A stretch of DNA of 64,000 nt from Belnapia mucosa (GTDB lineage: Bacteria; Pseudomonadota; Alphaproteobacteria; Acetobacterales; Acetobacteraceae), in contig NZ_JAEUXJ010000002.1 of the NCBI RefSeq assembly GCF_016775475.1, positions 221,913 to 285,912 of the forward strand, given 5' to 3'. The position numbers were made by a program, and so were the translations under genes. The notes below the pieces were generated by a model. That model did not search any database, was not told where the DNA came from, and worked only from the letters and a program-made list of their open reading frames with translations. Shown one piece after another: positions 15,977 to 25,178 of the stretch. Numbering within the stretch: the stretch's first letter is position 1; each line of letters begins with the position of its first letter.

Positions 15977-18196
15977 ATGGACGTCATCCTGCCCGCCCAG
16001 ATGGAACCGGATCGGCTCGAATCCGAGTCCCCGCCCGAGCCGTTGGACCTGCCCATCCCCTCCGACCTCCAGGCCCTGGTGGAACTGGCCGCCGAGCGCC
16101 TGGCCTGCCCGATCGCCGCCATCTCCCTGATGGAGGGCGACCAGATCGTCCTCCTCGCCCGGCATGGCACCACGATCGAGGCCCTGCCGAAGGACACGGC
16201 CTTCTGCACCCATGCCATCGGTGGCGAGGACACGCTGATCGTCGAGGATCTGCGGCTGGACGGGCGCTTCGCCCGCAATCCCAGGGTCACCAAGCCGGGG
16301 GGCCACCGCTTCTATGCCGCCGTCCCCTTGCCGATCGAGGGCTGGAATATCGGCGCCCTCTGCCTGATCGATCGCCGGCCACGCCAATTCGGCCCCGACG
16401 AGCGGGCTGCGCTCCATCGCCTCGGCCTGGTCGCTGCCTCCCTGCTGCAGACCGAGGCGACGCGCCGCCTGGCGCAGGAGCAGGATCGCCGGCTCTGGCG
16501 GCAGACCCGGCTGCTCTCCCAGGTGGAGCGCATGGCCGAGATCGGTGGCTGGGAGCTCGATCTCGATACCGGGCTGGTCGCCTGGTCGGACCAGACCTAC
16601 CGCATCCATGAGCTGGCGCCGGACGGTCCGGTCGCGCTGGATTACGCCCGCCGCTTCTATCCGCCGGAGGAGCAGGCGCGGCTGAATGCCGCCCTCGCGG
16701 CCACGATCCGGGATGGCACCCCTTACGAATTCGAGGGCGAGTTCATCACCGCCCGCGGCCGCCGCCGCCGGGTCCGGGCGCTCGCCGAGTTGGAGTGGCG
16801 GCAGGGCCGGCCGATCCGGGTGATCGGCACCTTCCAGGACATCACCGCCCAATGGGAGATGATGGAGCGCCTCCGCCTCGCGGCGCAGACCGATCCGCTG
16901 ACCGGCCTCGGCAACCGCACCCTGCTGAAGCGCCGCCTGGCGGCGCAGCAGCCGGCGGGGATCGGCCTGCTGCTGCTCGGCCTGGATGGCTTCAAGGAGG
17001 TGAACGATACCGGCGGGCATGAGCTGGGCGACCAGGCCCTGGCCAGCATCGCCGCCCGCCTCGCCGGCCTGGTCGGGGAGGGGGGGCTGGCGGCGCGCAT
17101 GGGCGGCGATGAATTCGCCCTCTTGCTGCCCGGCGCCACCGATGCCGCCAGGCTGTGCGAATACGGCGCCCGGGTGATGCGCGCGGTCCGCACCCCGCTG
17201 GCGCTCGGCCCGCACCGGCTGCGCCTGTCCTGCACCATCGGCGCCACCGTCCAGGCGCCCGGCGGCGGGGGTGCCGAGGCGCTGCTGCGCGAGGCCGACC
17301 TCGCCCTGCTCGAGGGCAAGCGCAGCGGCCGCGGCCAGGTCACCTTCTATACCCCCGCCATCGCCGAGGCCTTCCAACGCGGGCGGGAAGCGGTGGCCCG
17401 CATCCGCCAGGCGCTGGAGGAGGACCGGCTGCTGCCCTTCTACCAGCCGAAGCTGCGGCTGGCGGATGGCGGCCTCGCTGGCTTCGAGGCGCTGGTCCGC
17501 ATCCGCGCTGGCGATGGCGGGGTGCTCGGTCCCGCCGCCTTCTGGCAGGCGCTGGCCGATCCCGAGACCTGCCGGGCGATCGGCGACCGCATGCTGGAGC
17601 TGGTGACGGCCGACCTCGCCGCCTGGACGCGGCAGGGGCTGCGGCCGCATGGCGTGGCGATCAATGTCGCCCAGGCGGATTTCGCCGGCGGCGACCTCGC
17701 GGCCCGGGTGCTCGGCCGGCTCGCCGCGCACGGGCTGCCGCCCGCCTGCCTGCAGATCGAGGTGACGGAGACCGTCATCCTCGACGACCGGGCCGGGCTG
17801 GTGCCGGATGCGCTGCGCCGGCTGGATGCGGCCGGCATCGTCATCGCCCTCGATGATTTCGGCACCGGCCATGCCTCGCTGGCGCATCTGCGCCGCGCCG
17901 GCATCCGCCAGCTCAAGATCGACCGCTCCTTCACCGACGGGCTGGAAGGCAACCGCGAATGCCTGGCCATCACCCGGGCGGTGATCGGCCTGGCACATGA
18001 GCTCGGCCTGGAGGTCGTGGCCGAGGGGGTGGAGCGGGAGGCCCAGGCCGAGCTGCTGCGCGGCCTCGGCTGCGATTCCGTCCAGGGCTATCTCTATGGC
18101 CAGGCGATGCCGGCGGAGGCTGTCCGCCGGCTCCTGGCCACGGCTCAGCAGGCCAAATACCCGCCATCCACATGCAGCTCGGCCCCGGTGACGTAG
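15977..18196 (+). CDS. GAF-PAS-GGDEF-EAL cyclic-di-GMP signalling protein
   Basis: This 739-residue cytoplasmic protein has no membrane segment. A GAF domain covers about residues 30-160 (CPIAAISLMEGDQIVLLARHG, FYAAVPLPIEGWNIGALCLID), a PAS domain about 180-290 ending in the PAC-like RVIGTFQDITAQWE, a GGDEF domain with intact ARMGGDEFALLLPG near residue 376, and an EAL domain with GFEALVRIR near 504, EVTETVILDD, DDFGTGHASLAHL and QLKIDRSF. Both diguanylate cyclase and phosphodiesterase sites look complete, so net activity cannot be predicted; the GAF and PAS domains may set the balance. Its 3' end overlaps the convergent SDR gene by 52 bases. Confidence 0.92.
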   Translation: MDVILPAQMEPDRLESESPPEPLDLPIPSDLQALVELAAERLACPIAAISLMEGDQIVLLARHGTTIEALPKDTAFCTHAIGGEDTLIVEDLRLDGRFARNPRVTKPGGHRFYAAVPLPIEGWNIGALCLIDRRPRQFGPDERAALHRLGLVAASLLQTEATRRLAQEQDRRLWRQTRLLSQVERMAEIGGWELDLDTGLVAWSDQTYRIHELAPDGPVALDYARRFYPPEEQARLNAALAATIRDGTPYEFEGEFITARGRRRRVRALAELEWRQGRPIRVIGTFQDITAQWEMMERLRLAAQTDPLTGLGNRTLLKRRLAAQQPAGIGLLLLGLDGFKEVNDTGGHELGDQALASIAARLAGLVGEGGLAARMGGDEFALLLPGATDAARLCEYGARVMRAVRTPLALGPHRLRLSCTIGATVQAPGGGGAEALLREADLALLEGKRSGRGQVTFYTPAIAEAFQRGREAVARIRQALEEDRLLPFYQPKLRLADGGLAGFEALVRIRAGDGGVLGPAAFWQALADPETCRAIGDRMLELVTADLAAWTRQGLRPHGVAINVAQADFAGGDLAARVLGRLAAHGLPPACLQIEVTETVILDDRAGLVPDALRRLDAAGIVIALDDFGTGHASLAHLRRAGIRQLKIDRSFTDGLEGNRECLAITRAVIGLAHELGLEVVAEGVEREAQAELLRGLGCDSVQGYLYGQAMPAEAVRRLLATAQQAKYPPSTCSSAPVT

Positions 18197-18897
18197 GAGG
18201 CCTCGTCCGAGGCGAGGAAGAGGATGGCCTGCGCCACCTCATCCACCTCGCCCGAGCGGCCGAGCGGCACATGGCCGAGCATCTTGGCCCGGAAGACCGG
18301 GTCGGCGGTGGCGCCCGAGGTCCGCATCGGCGGCATCAGCCCGGGATGGATGGTGTTCACCCGGATTCCCGCCGCGCCTTCCTGCACCGCGACCGATTTG
18401 GTCAGCAGCCGCACCGCCGCCTTCGAGGCATTGTAGGCGCAGTGAATCCTCTCCTGCCCGACATTGCCGGAGATCGAGGAGAGGTTGACGATGGACCCGC
18501 CGCCGCGCTGGCGCATCGCGGCCACGCCATGCTTCACGCCGAGGAAGGTCCCCCGCGCATTCACCGCCATGATCCGGTCCCAGAGGCCGGTGTCATAGAG
18601 ATCGTTGGTGGCGCTGCCGGAGATGCCGGCATTGTTGACCAGGATGTCGAGCCCGCCCCAGGCCCCCGTCACCTCGGCCAGGGCTGCCTCCCAATCGGCC
18701 TCCTCGGCGACGTCGAGGCGGATGAAGCGTGCCTCGCCCCCTGCCGCCTCGATCTGCCCGACCACTGCCCGGCCCTCGGTCTCCATCAGGTCGGCGACCG
18801 CGACCTTCGCCCCTTCGCGCGCAAGGAGGCGCGCCGTCGCCGCCCCCATGCCGGATGCCGCCCCGGTGACGAGGGCGATCTTGTTGGCCAGCCGCAT
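18145..18897 (-). CDS. Short-chain dehydrogenase/reductase (classical SDR)
   Basis: This 250-residue NAD(P)-dependent oxidoreductase has the cofactor motif [12 protein letters not shown], a catalytic Ser in NLSSISG and the YNASK (YxxxK) pair, and ends with the usual [10 protein letters not shown]. The ATG at 18897 has GAGAGG at good distance; the ATG at 18903 lies too close to it. The acidic residue ending strand 2 (VAVADL) suggests NAD preference. The substrate is unknown. Its last 52 bases are antisense to the end of the GGDEF-EAL gene. Confidence 0.9.
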   Translation of the reverse strand: MRLANKIALVTGAASGMGAATARLLAREGAKVAVADLMETEGRAVVGQIEAAGGEARFIRLDVAEEADWEAALAEVTGAWGGLDILVNNAGISGSATNDLYDTGLWDRIMAVNARGTFLGVKHGVAAMRQRGGGSIVNLSSISGNVGQERIHCAYNASKAAVRLLTKSVAVQEGAAGIRVNTIHPGLMPPMRTSGATADPVFRAKMLGHVPLGRSGEVDEVAQAILFLASDEASYVTGAELHVDGGYLAC

Positions 18898-19057
18898 CGG
18901 CATTTCCTCTCCATCTGCCTTTCCGCCAGCATGGCCCCTTGACGCGGCGGTGGTGAAGAGGGCACAAGGCGCCCCTTCCATACCACCTCCGCGCGTGGCA
19001 CGGGATCGATCCCCTTTGGCCCATTGGCCGCGCGCCTGCTGTTCGGGATTAGCAACC

Positions 19058-19360
19058 ATGGCCCGCCGCTGCGGTATCACCGGCAAGGGCGTTCTGACGG
19101 GTAACAACGTCAGCCACGCCAACAACAAGACGCGGCGTCGCTTCCTGCCCAACCTGCAGGAGACGTCCTTCTTCTCGGACGTGCTGGCCTCCAGCATCCA
19201 GCTGCGCCTGACCACCAACGGCATCCGCACCATCGAGCACAATGGCGGGCTCGACGCCTTCCTGCTCGGCACGCCGAACCGGAAGCTGCCGGAGGAAGCG
19301 CAGGTCCTGAAGCGCCGCATCCTGCGCGCCCAGGCGAAGAAGGCCGGCGCCGCGGCGTAA
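19058..19360 (+). CDS. rpmB: 50S ribosomal protein L28
   Basis: The 100 residues match bacterial L28 of the longer alphaproteobacterial type: [20 protein letters not shown] at the start, [13 protein letters not shown], and a C-terminal [17 protein letters not shown] with a basic tail. It is a structural protein of the large ribosomal subunit and is monocistronic here. A factor-independent terminator begins 27 bases after its stop. Confidence 0.97.
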   Translation: MARRCGITGKGVLTGNNVSHANNKTRRRFLPNLQETSFFSDVLASSIQLRLTTNGIRTIEHNGGLDAFLLGTPNRKLPEEAQVLKRRILRAQAKKAGAAA

Positions 19361-19387
19361 ACCGCCGCTTCATGCTGTGCTGATAGG

Positions 19388-19413
19388 AAGCCGGGCCCAT
19401 GCCCGGCTTTTTT
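19388..19413 (+). terminator. Factor-independent terminator of rpmB, overlapping the next start codon
   Basis: AAGCCGGGC (19388-19396) pairs perfectly with GCCCGGCTT (19401-19409) across the loop CCAT, followed by six T. This is the clearest intrinsic terminator in the window. The ATG of the next gene (19399-19401) sits in the loop and stem edge, and its AGGAAG ribosome site overlaps the 5' arm. Confidence 0.9.
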
Positions 19414-20136
19414 CTTGCCCTCTGCCTGGTCCTGCCGCTCGCCTTCCTGCTGGCCTGGCGGGAACGCGCTGCTGGCGCCGCCGCCCGGCGCCTGGCGGAT
19501 AGCCGCGGCCGCTGGCTGGGCCTGCTGGCGCGGGAGCTTCGGGTTCAGGGCTTCGCCCTGCTCGCTGGCCCGGCCGCCGGCGCCGGGCACCGGCTGATCG
19601 GCCTGGCGGATACGGTGCAGGATGCGTTGGCGGCCGAATCGGGGCCTCGCAGCCTTGTCCCCGCACCCGTCCCGCTCGCCCCGCTGATCGAGGAAGCAGT
19701 GACCCTCGGCGCCGCCGTGCTCGCCCCCGGCAGCCGGCGCTGGCGCGTCTCGCCGGATTTCGCCCCGCTGGTCCTGATGGCCGATCGCCGGGCGCTGCGC
19801 GGCGCCCTGCTGCCGCTGCTCGGCCGCGCCGCCCGGCTGACAGGGGAGGGCGATTGGATCGACATCCGCCCGGTGCTGACCGAGGATGCGGTGGCGATCC
19901 TGGTCGAGGAGGAGGGCGCCGGCCTCCCCGCCGAGGACCTTGCCGTCGCGACGCCCAAGGGCACCCGCGGCATGGGCATGGGCCTCGCTTTGGCCCGCTC
20001 TCTGGTTGAGGCGCATGGCGGCACGCTGCGGCTGGAGGCGCTGCCGGGCATCGGCAGCCGCGCCTGGCTGAGCCTGCCGCGGGCGAGGCTGCTCGCTACT
20101 CCAGATCCCGCAGCGCCACCGCCACTGCCGCCCTGA
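19399..20136 (+). CDS. Membrane-anchored HATPase-domain protein (orphan histidine kinase-like)
   Basis: This 245-residue protein begins with a hydrophobic helix (PGFFLALCLVLPLAFLLAW). It ends in a GHKL-type ATP-binding half with EEEGAGLP (G1 box), GMGMGLALARSLVEAHGG (G2 box) and LPGIGSRAWLSLP. No clear phosphorylatable His or DHp dimerisation helix is visible, so it may be a degenerate kinase or regulator. ATG 19399 is the only usable start: the frame has a stop at 19384 and no ATG, GTG or TTG until deep in the protein. Its last 41 bases overlap the convergent DUF2783 gene. Confidence 0.75.
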   Translation: MPGFFLALCLVLPLAFLLAWRERAAGAAARRLADSRGRWLGLLARELRVQGFALLAGPAAGAGHRLIGLADTVQDALAAESGPRSLVPAPVPLAPLIEEAVTLGAAVLAPGSRRWRVSPDFAPLVLMADRRALRGALLPLLGRAARLTGEGDWIDIRPVLTEDAVAILVEEEGAGLPAEDLAVATPKGTRGMGMGLALARSLVEAHGGTLRLEALPGIGSRAWLSLPRARLLATPDPAAPPPLPP

Positions 20137-20278
20137 CCCGGTCGAGGTCCCCGACCTCCCGCCCCAGCAGCAGGGCGAGCTTGGCCAGGAACAGCCTCTC
20201 GCGCTCCGGCCCCGCCGCGGTCACCGCCTCGGCCAGCTCCTCCCAGAGCGTCTCCAGCGCCGCCTCCTCCATGCTCAT
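20096..20278 (-). CDS. DUF2783-like small protein
   Basis: This 60-residue acidic helical protein contains LAKLALLLGREVGDLDRVRAA, which fits the DUF2783 pattern of a short protein ending in a LLL-x(3)-IGDL-x(3)-AL helix. It begins at an ATG overlapping the stop of the upstream flavin monooxygenase (ATGA), a pairing I recall as common in Proteobacteria. The function is unknown; an accessory role for the monooxygenase is inferred from coupling. It is 41 bases antisense to the end of the preceding plus-strand gene. Confidence 0.7.
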   Translation of the reverse strand: MSMEEAALETLWEELAEAVTAAGPERERLFLAKLALLLGREVGDLDRVRAAVAVALRDLE

Positions 20279-21834
20279 CGCCTCATCATCCGCCGCAGCG
20301 CCGTCGCGAAGCCGGTCGCGTTCCAATCCTGCCAGCGCCAGGCGACATGCCCGTCCGGCCGCATCAGATAGCCCGCCCCCGGCCGCGCCAGGCCGAGCGC
20401 TGTCCGGGCCTCCGACTCGTCGATCTCCACCACGCGCAACCCGGTGGGCGGCGCCAGGCCCGGCGCCCAAAGGATAGTCGGCCCCGGCCCGACCAGCGCC
20501 TGCACATGCCCCGCCCCGAGCGGGATGCTCGGCAGCACCATCCCCGGCCGCGGCCCGGCCGCCCACTCCCCCGCCTCCGGCGTGCTGAGCGGCGAGTCCG
20601 GGAAGGCGGTGGCGCTGCTCTGCCGCGGGTTGACCAGCACCCGCGCCCAGTCCTCATGGACCGAGAGGCTCAGCGCCGCATCGCGCAGCAGCGCATGGCC
20701 GCGGCTGGGCGGGGTCATGAAGAGGGTGGATTTCCGCGCCGCCCGGATATTCTCCCGCGCCGCGAAGACCCGCTCCTCGGAATAGCTGTCGAGCAGCGCC
20801 TCGCCCCCTTCGCCGCGCAGCACCGCGGCCAGCTTCCAGGCGAGATTCCCGGCATCCTCGATGCCGGAATTCAGCCCCCGCACGCCGAAGATCGGCACCA
20901 GATGCGCCGCATCCCCGGCCAGCAGCACCCGTCCCTGCCGGTAGCTGTCCAGCGTCAGGCAATGCGCGCGGTAGAGGCTGATCAGCAGCAGCTCGTACTG
21001 GCTGGGCTCGCCGATCGCGGCCAGATGCGCGTCGATCCGCGCGCGGACGGCGTCCTCGCGCTGCGCCGCCTCGGCATCCTCCTCCTCGCGCAGCTGGTAG
21101 TCGATCCGCCAGACATCCCCGGGCTGGCGATGCATCAGCAGGGTGGAGCCGGGGTTGGAGGGTGGGTCGAACCAGGCCCGCCGCTCGGTCGGAGTGGCCG
21201 AGCGCAGGCGGATATCGGCGATCAGGTAGCGCCCCTCATAGGAGGTGCCGCGCAGCTCCAGCCCCAGCGCGGCCCGCGCCGGGCTGCGCGCCCCATCCGT
21301 CGCCACCACCCAGTCGGCTTCGAGGTCGTATTCGCCCTCCGGCGTGCCGACCCGCAGCACCACCCGGTCGGCCTCCTGGCGCAGCCCGAGCATCCGGCTG
21401 TGCCAGCGCAGCTCGACCTCCGGCCGGCCCTCCAGCGCCTCGACCAGCAGCTGTTCGGTGAAGCATTGCTGCAGGTTCAGCATGGGCGGGTGGCGCTGCT
21501 CCGGCCCATGCGGCATGGCGAAGGCCAGGACCTGATGGCCGCGCCAGAAGCTGCGCCCCGTGGTCCAGGGCAGGCCGGCGGCCAGGATCGGCGCCGCGAC
21601 GCCGAACCCCTCCAGGATCTCCAGCGAGCGGCGGGAGAGGCAGATGGCCCGGCTGCCGAAGCTCACGGCTCCGCGCGGTTCCACCACCAGGCAGCGCACC
21701 CCCTGCCGCGCCAGCCCCGCCGCCAGGGCCAGCCCCACCGGCCCGGCCCCCAGCACCACCACCGGCGCCCGCTGCTTCCCGGCGACCGGGCGGAAGGGGA
21801 AGCGCGGCAGATCGTCATAGAGGCCCGCACCCAT
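20275..21834 (-). CDS. FAD-dependent monooxygenase, MhpA-like (3-(3-hydroxyphenyl)propionate hydroxylase family)
   Basis: This 519-residue class A flavoprotein hydroxylase has VVVLGAGPVGLALAAGLARQG (first FAD motif), VATDGARSPARAALG (DG motif), GRVLLAGDAAHLVPIFGVRGLNSG (GD motif) and a C-terminal thioredoxin-like region as in MhpA/PheA hydroxylases. The ATG at 21834 has AGGGGGGA upstream and starts just before the FAD strand; the much longer open frame beyond it is antisense to the aminotransferase. It diverges from the plus-strand catabolic operon after 72 bases, so the shared gap probably holds both promoters. Confidence 0.88.
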   Translation of the reverse strand: MGAGLYDDLPRFPFRPVAGKQRAPVVVLGAGPVGLALAAGLARQGVRCLVVEPRGAVSFGSRAICLSRRSLEILEGFGVAAPILAAGLPWTTGRSFWRGHQVLAFAMPHGPEQRHPPMLNLQQCFTEQLLVEALEGRPEVELRWHSRMLGLRQEADRVVLRVGTPEGEYDLEADWVVATDGARSPARAALGLELRGTSYEGRYLIADIRLRSATPTERRAWFDPPSNPGSTLLMHRQPGDVWRIDYQLREEEDAEAAQREDAVRARIDAHLAAIGEPSQYELLLISLYRAHCLTLDSYRQGRVLLAGDAAHLVPIFGVRGLNSGIEDAGNLAWKLAAVLRGEGGEALLDSYSEERVFAARENIRAARKSTLFMTPPSRGHALLRDAALSLSVHEDWARVLVNPRQSSATAFPDSPLSTPEAGEWAAGPRPGMVLPSIPLGAGHVQALVGPGPTILWAPGLAPPTGLRVVEIDESEARTALGLARPGAGYLMRPDGHVAWRWQDWNATGFATALRRMMRR

Positions 21835-21906
21835 GCCCCATCCCCCCTGCTTGCCCATCCCCACCAGGCTCCTATCATCCGCTCGCCCAAGGGAGGAAAC
21901 CAAGCC

Positions 21907-23070
21907 ATGCCCAGCCCGGCCGAGGCGATGCTGGCCGAAAGGCCGGCTGCCGGCGATGCCCCGATCTTCGACCCGCGCGACTTCCGCATCCCGGCGGGGA
22001 TCACCCATGTCTGCGCCGGCGGCGAGACCGCCTTCCTCCATCGCCATGACGCGGCGCTGGCCCGCTATGCCGCCGACAAGTCGAACGGCATCCATGGCCG
22101 CCATGCCCAGGATGCTGAGGTGCTGCGCGCCCGCAGCCTGGTCGCCGGGGCCTGGGGCGTGGAGCGGGGCGATATCGGCCTGGTCGCCAATGTGGCCGAG
22201 GGCATGTCCATGCTGGTCGAGAGCCTCGACTGGCGGCCGGGCGACAACATCCTGGTGGACCCGGACGAATACCCCTCCCTCGTCGCCCCGGTGGCCCTGC
22301 AGCGCCATCCGCATATCGGGATCCGCTATGCCCGGGCGAATGACCCGGCGGCGCTGGCCGCTGCCGTCACCGACCGCACGCGGCTGATCGCCGTCTCGCA
22401 TGTCTCCTACCTGACCGGGGAGCGCTACGACCTCGCCGCGCTGCGGCGGCTGGCGGATGGCGTCGGCGCGCTGCTGGTGGTGGACCACACCCAGGCGGCG
22501 GGCTACCTGGCCGTAGACCCGCGCATCGCCGATTTCGCCTTCGCTGCGGGCTACAAATGGCTGCTGGGCATGACCGGCACCGCCATCGCCTATTGGAACC
22601 GCGCCCGCCAGCCCGATTGGATGCCGAGCACCGCCGGCTGGCATTCCATCGACGATATGGGCCGGCCCGATTATTCCGCCGGATTGAAGCTGGTGCCGGA
22701 CGCCATGCGCTTCGCCCGCGGCAATCCGGCCCATGGCGCCGTCTATGTGCTGGCGGAGGCGCTGGATTATCTCGGCCGCCATCCGCCCGGCGCGGTGCAG
22801 GCGCATGTGCAGCGCCTGACCACGGCGCTGCTCGCCCGGCTGGAGGCGGCGGGCATCCCGAGCACCACCCCGCGCGACCCCGCCCGGCATGGTGCCAGCG
22901 TCTGCGTCGCCTGCCCCGGCGCCGCTGCGCTGACCGAGGCGCTGGTGCAGCGGGGCGTCTGGGCCTGGAATGGCCGCGGCCGCATCCGCTTCAGCTTCCA
23001 CGGCTACAATGCGATGGCGGATGTGGACCGCATCATGGATGCCCTGCTGGCGGAGTGGCACGCACAATGA
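21907..23070 (+). CDS. Class V aminotransferase-fold PLP enzyme (kynureninase/cysteine desulfurase-like)
   Basis: This 387-residue PLP enzyme has the lysine site AGYKWLLGMTG, the Asp-His pair of VVDHTQAAGYL and a C-terminal RIRFSFHGYNAMADVDRIMDAL. The family includes cysteine desulfurases, kynureninases and transaminases. A GGGAGGAAA site precedes the ATG. It overlaps the hydratase gene by ATGA, so it is the first gene of the C5-dicarboxylate-type operon. A transamination or beta-elimination that generates the acid used by the following enzymes is conceivable but not shown. Confidence 0.83.
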   Translation: MPSPAEAMLAERPAAGDAPIFDPRDFRIPAGITHVCAGGETAFLHRHDAALARYAADKSNGIHGRHAQDAEVLRARSLVAGAWGVERGDIGLVANVAEGMSMLVESLDWRPGDNILVDPDEYPSLVAPVALQRHPHIGIRYARANDPAALAAAVTDRTRLIAVSHVSYLTGERYDLAALRRLADGVGALLVVDHTQAAGYLAVDPRIADFAFAAGYKWLLGMTGTAIAYWNRARQPDWMPSTAGWHSIDDMGRPDYSAGLKLVPDAMRFARGNPAHGAVYVLAEALDYLGRHPPGAVQAHVQRLTTALLARLEAAGIPSTTPRDPARHGASVCVACPGAAALTEALVQRGVWAWNGRGRIRFSFHGYNAMADVDRIMDALLAEWHAQ

Positions 23071-23915
23071 GTGATGATCTTCAGTCCTGGGTCGGCCGCA
23101 AGCGGGTGGTCGAGGAGGATATCGGCCTCGGCCAGGTGCGGCGCATCGCCGGCATGCTGGACATGGACCCGGCCGGCTTCCGCCGCGGCGATCCGCTGCC
23201 GCCGCACTGGTTCGTCTTCTTCTGCAATGAGACGCCGCGCCAATCCGATATCGGCACCGACGGCCATCCGAAGCCGGGTGTCGTCCTGCCGCCCATCCCG
23301 CTGCCGCGCCGCATGGGCGCCGGGCGGCGCGTGACCATCCCCGGCAGCATGCGGATCGGCGACATGGCCGAGCGCATCGCCGAGGTCGCCGCCATCGTCC
23401 CCAAGCAGGCGCGCACCGGCTTCATCACCGTGCTGACCATGCGCCATACCTACCGGGTCGATGGTCAGGTCGTGGCCGAGGAGGAGTTCGACGCTGTCTA
23501 CCGCGAGGCGCCGAAGCCCGGCGAGGCGAGCCCCGTCGCCCCGCCCGCGCCGGCACCCACCGATGCCGCCTGGCGGATCGAGAAGCATCTGAGTTCGCCG
23601 CTGGTCTTCCGCTACTCGGCGCTGACCTGGAACGCGCATCGCATCCACTACGATGCCGATTATTCCCGCGCCGAGGAGGGCTATCCGAACACGGTGCAGA
23701 ATGGGGGCCTCACCATGCAGCTCCTGCTCGATGCCGCGGTCGCGCATACGCCCGGCCGCCTCACGGGCTTCACCGCGCGGCTGACGCGGCCGATCTATGT
23801 CGGCGACACCATCACCCTCTGCGGGCGTGCGTCGGACGGCGGCAAGGTGGCGACCTGGGTGCAGGACCGCGACGGCAATCTCTGCGGCCAGCTGGATTGC
23901 GAGTTCGCCGCGTGA
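23067..23915 (+). CDS. HTD2/FAS1-DH-type hydratase (itaconyl-/mesaconyl-CoA hydratase-like)
   Basis: This 282-residue double-hotdog protein has an N-terminal MaoC-like half with PPHWFVFFCNETPRQSDIG and a C-terminal half with FRYSALTWNAHRIHYDADY, where the conserved Asn-His-Asp stretch forms the hydratase site. Such proteins hydrate methylfumaryl-CoA or itaconyl-CoA. It is coupled on both sides, ATGA with the aminotransferase and GTGA with a CaiB-type CoA-transferase, and a CitE-like lyase follows. This set mirrors the hydratase, transferase and lyase of itaconate catabolism; the exact C5 acid is inferred. Confidence 0.83.
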   Translation: MSDDLQSWVGRKRVVEEDIGLGQVRRIAGMLDMDPAGFRRGDPLPPHWFVFFCNETPRQSDIGTDGHPKPGVVLPPIPLPRRMGAGRRVTIPGSMRIGDMAERIAEVAAIVPKQARTGFITVLTMRHTYRVDGQVVAEEEFDAVYREAPKPGEASPVAPPAPAPTDAAWRIEKHLSSPLVFRYSALTWNAHRIHYDADYSRAEEGYPNTVQNGGLTMQLLLDAAVAHTPGRLTGFTARLTRPIYVGDTITLCGRASDGGKVATWVQDRDGNLCGQLDCEFAA

Positions 23916-25105
23916 CCGGCGGGCCGCTGGAGGGGGTGAAGGTCGTCGACCTCACCACGGTCGTCGTCGGCCCGATCTGCACCCGCACCCTCGGCGACCA
24001 GGGCGCCGAGATCATCAAGGTGGAGGCACCCGGCGGCGACATTCTGCGCTACCTCGCGGCCGGCAGCCGCTCCCCCGCCATGTCGGGCAAGTTCATCAAT
24101 TTCAACCGCAACAAGCGCAGCATCCTCCTCGACATCAAGCAGCCTGAGGGCCTCGCGGCGCTGAAGCGGCTGATCGCGGCGGCGGATGTCTTCGTCTCCA
24201 ATGTCCGGCCCGCGGCGCTGGCCCGTGCCGGGCTCGATCATGCGTCCCTTTCAGCGCTGAACCCGCGCCTGATCCATTGCGGCATCGTCGCCTTCGGCAC
24301 CGAGGGCCGCTATGCCGGCCGCCCCGCCTATGATCCGGTGATCCAGTCCCTCTCGGGCGTCGCCGGCACCTTCGAGCGCGCGATCGGCGAGCCGCGCTTC
24401 GTGCCCATGGTGATGACGGACCACATCACCGGCCTCGTCGCCGCGCAGAGCATCGGCTTCGCCCTGTTCCGCCGCGAGAAGACCGGGGTGGGCGAGGCGA
24501 TCGAGGTGCCGATGTTCGAGACCATGGCGAGCTTCGTCACCAGCGAGCATATGGGCGCCGCCACCTTCGACCCGCCCGAGGGGCCGAGCGGCGATGCGCG
24601 CCTGCTGAGCCCCGACTACCGCCCGCTGCCGACGAGCGACGGCTACATCACCATCCGCCCGAACGACAACCGCCAGGCCTTCGCCTTCTTCGACGTCATC
24701 GGCCGGCCGGAGCTGAAGACCGACCCGCGCTTCGCCACGCCGATCACCCGCACCCAAAACGCCGCCGCCTATTTCACCCTCCAGGTCGAGGCGCTGGTGC
24801 AGAAGACCACGGCGGAATGGCTGGAGATCTTCGCCAAGGCCGATGTGCCGGCCGCGCGCTACAACTCCATCGACGACCTGCTGGAGGACCCGCATCTCGG
24901 CGATGTCGGCTTCTGGAATTTCGACGACCACCCGACCGAGGGCCGCATCCGCCGCACCCGCACCCCCGTCACCTTCCACGGCGGCATGCGCGAGGAGGTG
25001 CTGCCCGCCCCGCGCCTCGGCGCCCATACAAGCGAGATCCTGGCGGAGGCCGGCTACGCGCCCGCCGAGATCGACGCCATGCTGCAATCCGGCGCTGCCG
25101 CCTGA
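23912..25105 (+). CDS. CaiB/BaiF family III CoA-transferase
   Basis: This 397-residue transferase starts TGGPLEGVKVVDLTTVVVGP and shows GDQGAEIIKVEAPGGD, FNRNKRSILLDIK and the catalytic Asp region VMTDHITGLVAAQSIGFAL. It moves CoA between carboxylic acids through an aspartyl-CoA thioester. The start is taken as GTG at 23912, overlapping the hydratase stop as GTGA. A TTG five codons upstream is possible but unneeded. By context it would activate a dicarboxylate such as itaconate or mesaconate for the adjacent hydratase and lyase. Confidence 0.88.
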   Translation: MTGGPLEGVKVVDLTTVVVGPICTRTLGDQGAEIIKVEAPGGDILRYLAAGSRSPAMSGKFINFNRNKRSILLDIKQPEGLAALKRLIAAADVFVSNVRPAALARAGLDHASLSALNPRLIHCGIVAFGTEGRYAGRPAYDPVIQSLSGVAGTFERAIGEPRFVPMVMTDHITGLVAAQSIGFALFRREKTGVGEAIEVPMFETMASFVTSEHMGAATFDPPEGPSGDARLLSPDYRPLPTSDGYITIRPNDNRQAFAFFDVIGRPELKTDPRFATPITRTQNAAAYFTLQVEALVQKTTAEWLEIFAKADVPAARYNSIDDLLEDPHLGDVGFWNFDDHPTEGRIRRTRTPVTFHGGMREEVLPAPRLGAHTSEILAEAGYAPAEIDAMLQSGAAA

Positions 25106-25178
25106 GGATGCGGCCCGATGGCCGGAGCGCCGTATGGCGCGGAGGGCTGAATCGGCCCGCCCAACAAAGGATCTTCCA

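Noticed and set aside
18145..18196. Possible frameshift or misassembly where the GGDEF-EAL and SDR genes overlap by 52 bases
   Set aside because: Both proteins end normally for their families (the SDR with its usual C terminus, the EAL domain already complete), so a tail-to-tail overlap is the simpler reading.
21835..23067. Continuation of the minus-strand flavin monooxygenase frame upstream of 21834, opposite the aminotransferase
   Set aside because: The FAD-binding N terminus begins right after ATG 21834 with a good ribosome site; the upstream part has no recognisable domain.
23897..23911. TTG start five codons before the CoA-transferase GTG
   Set aside because: GTG 23912 makes a GTGA junction with the hydratase stop and begins at the conserved N terminus.
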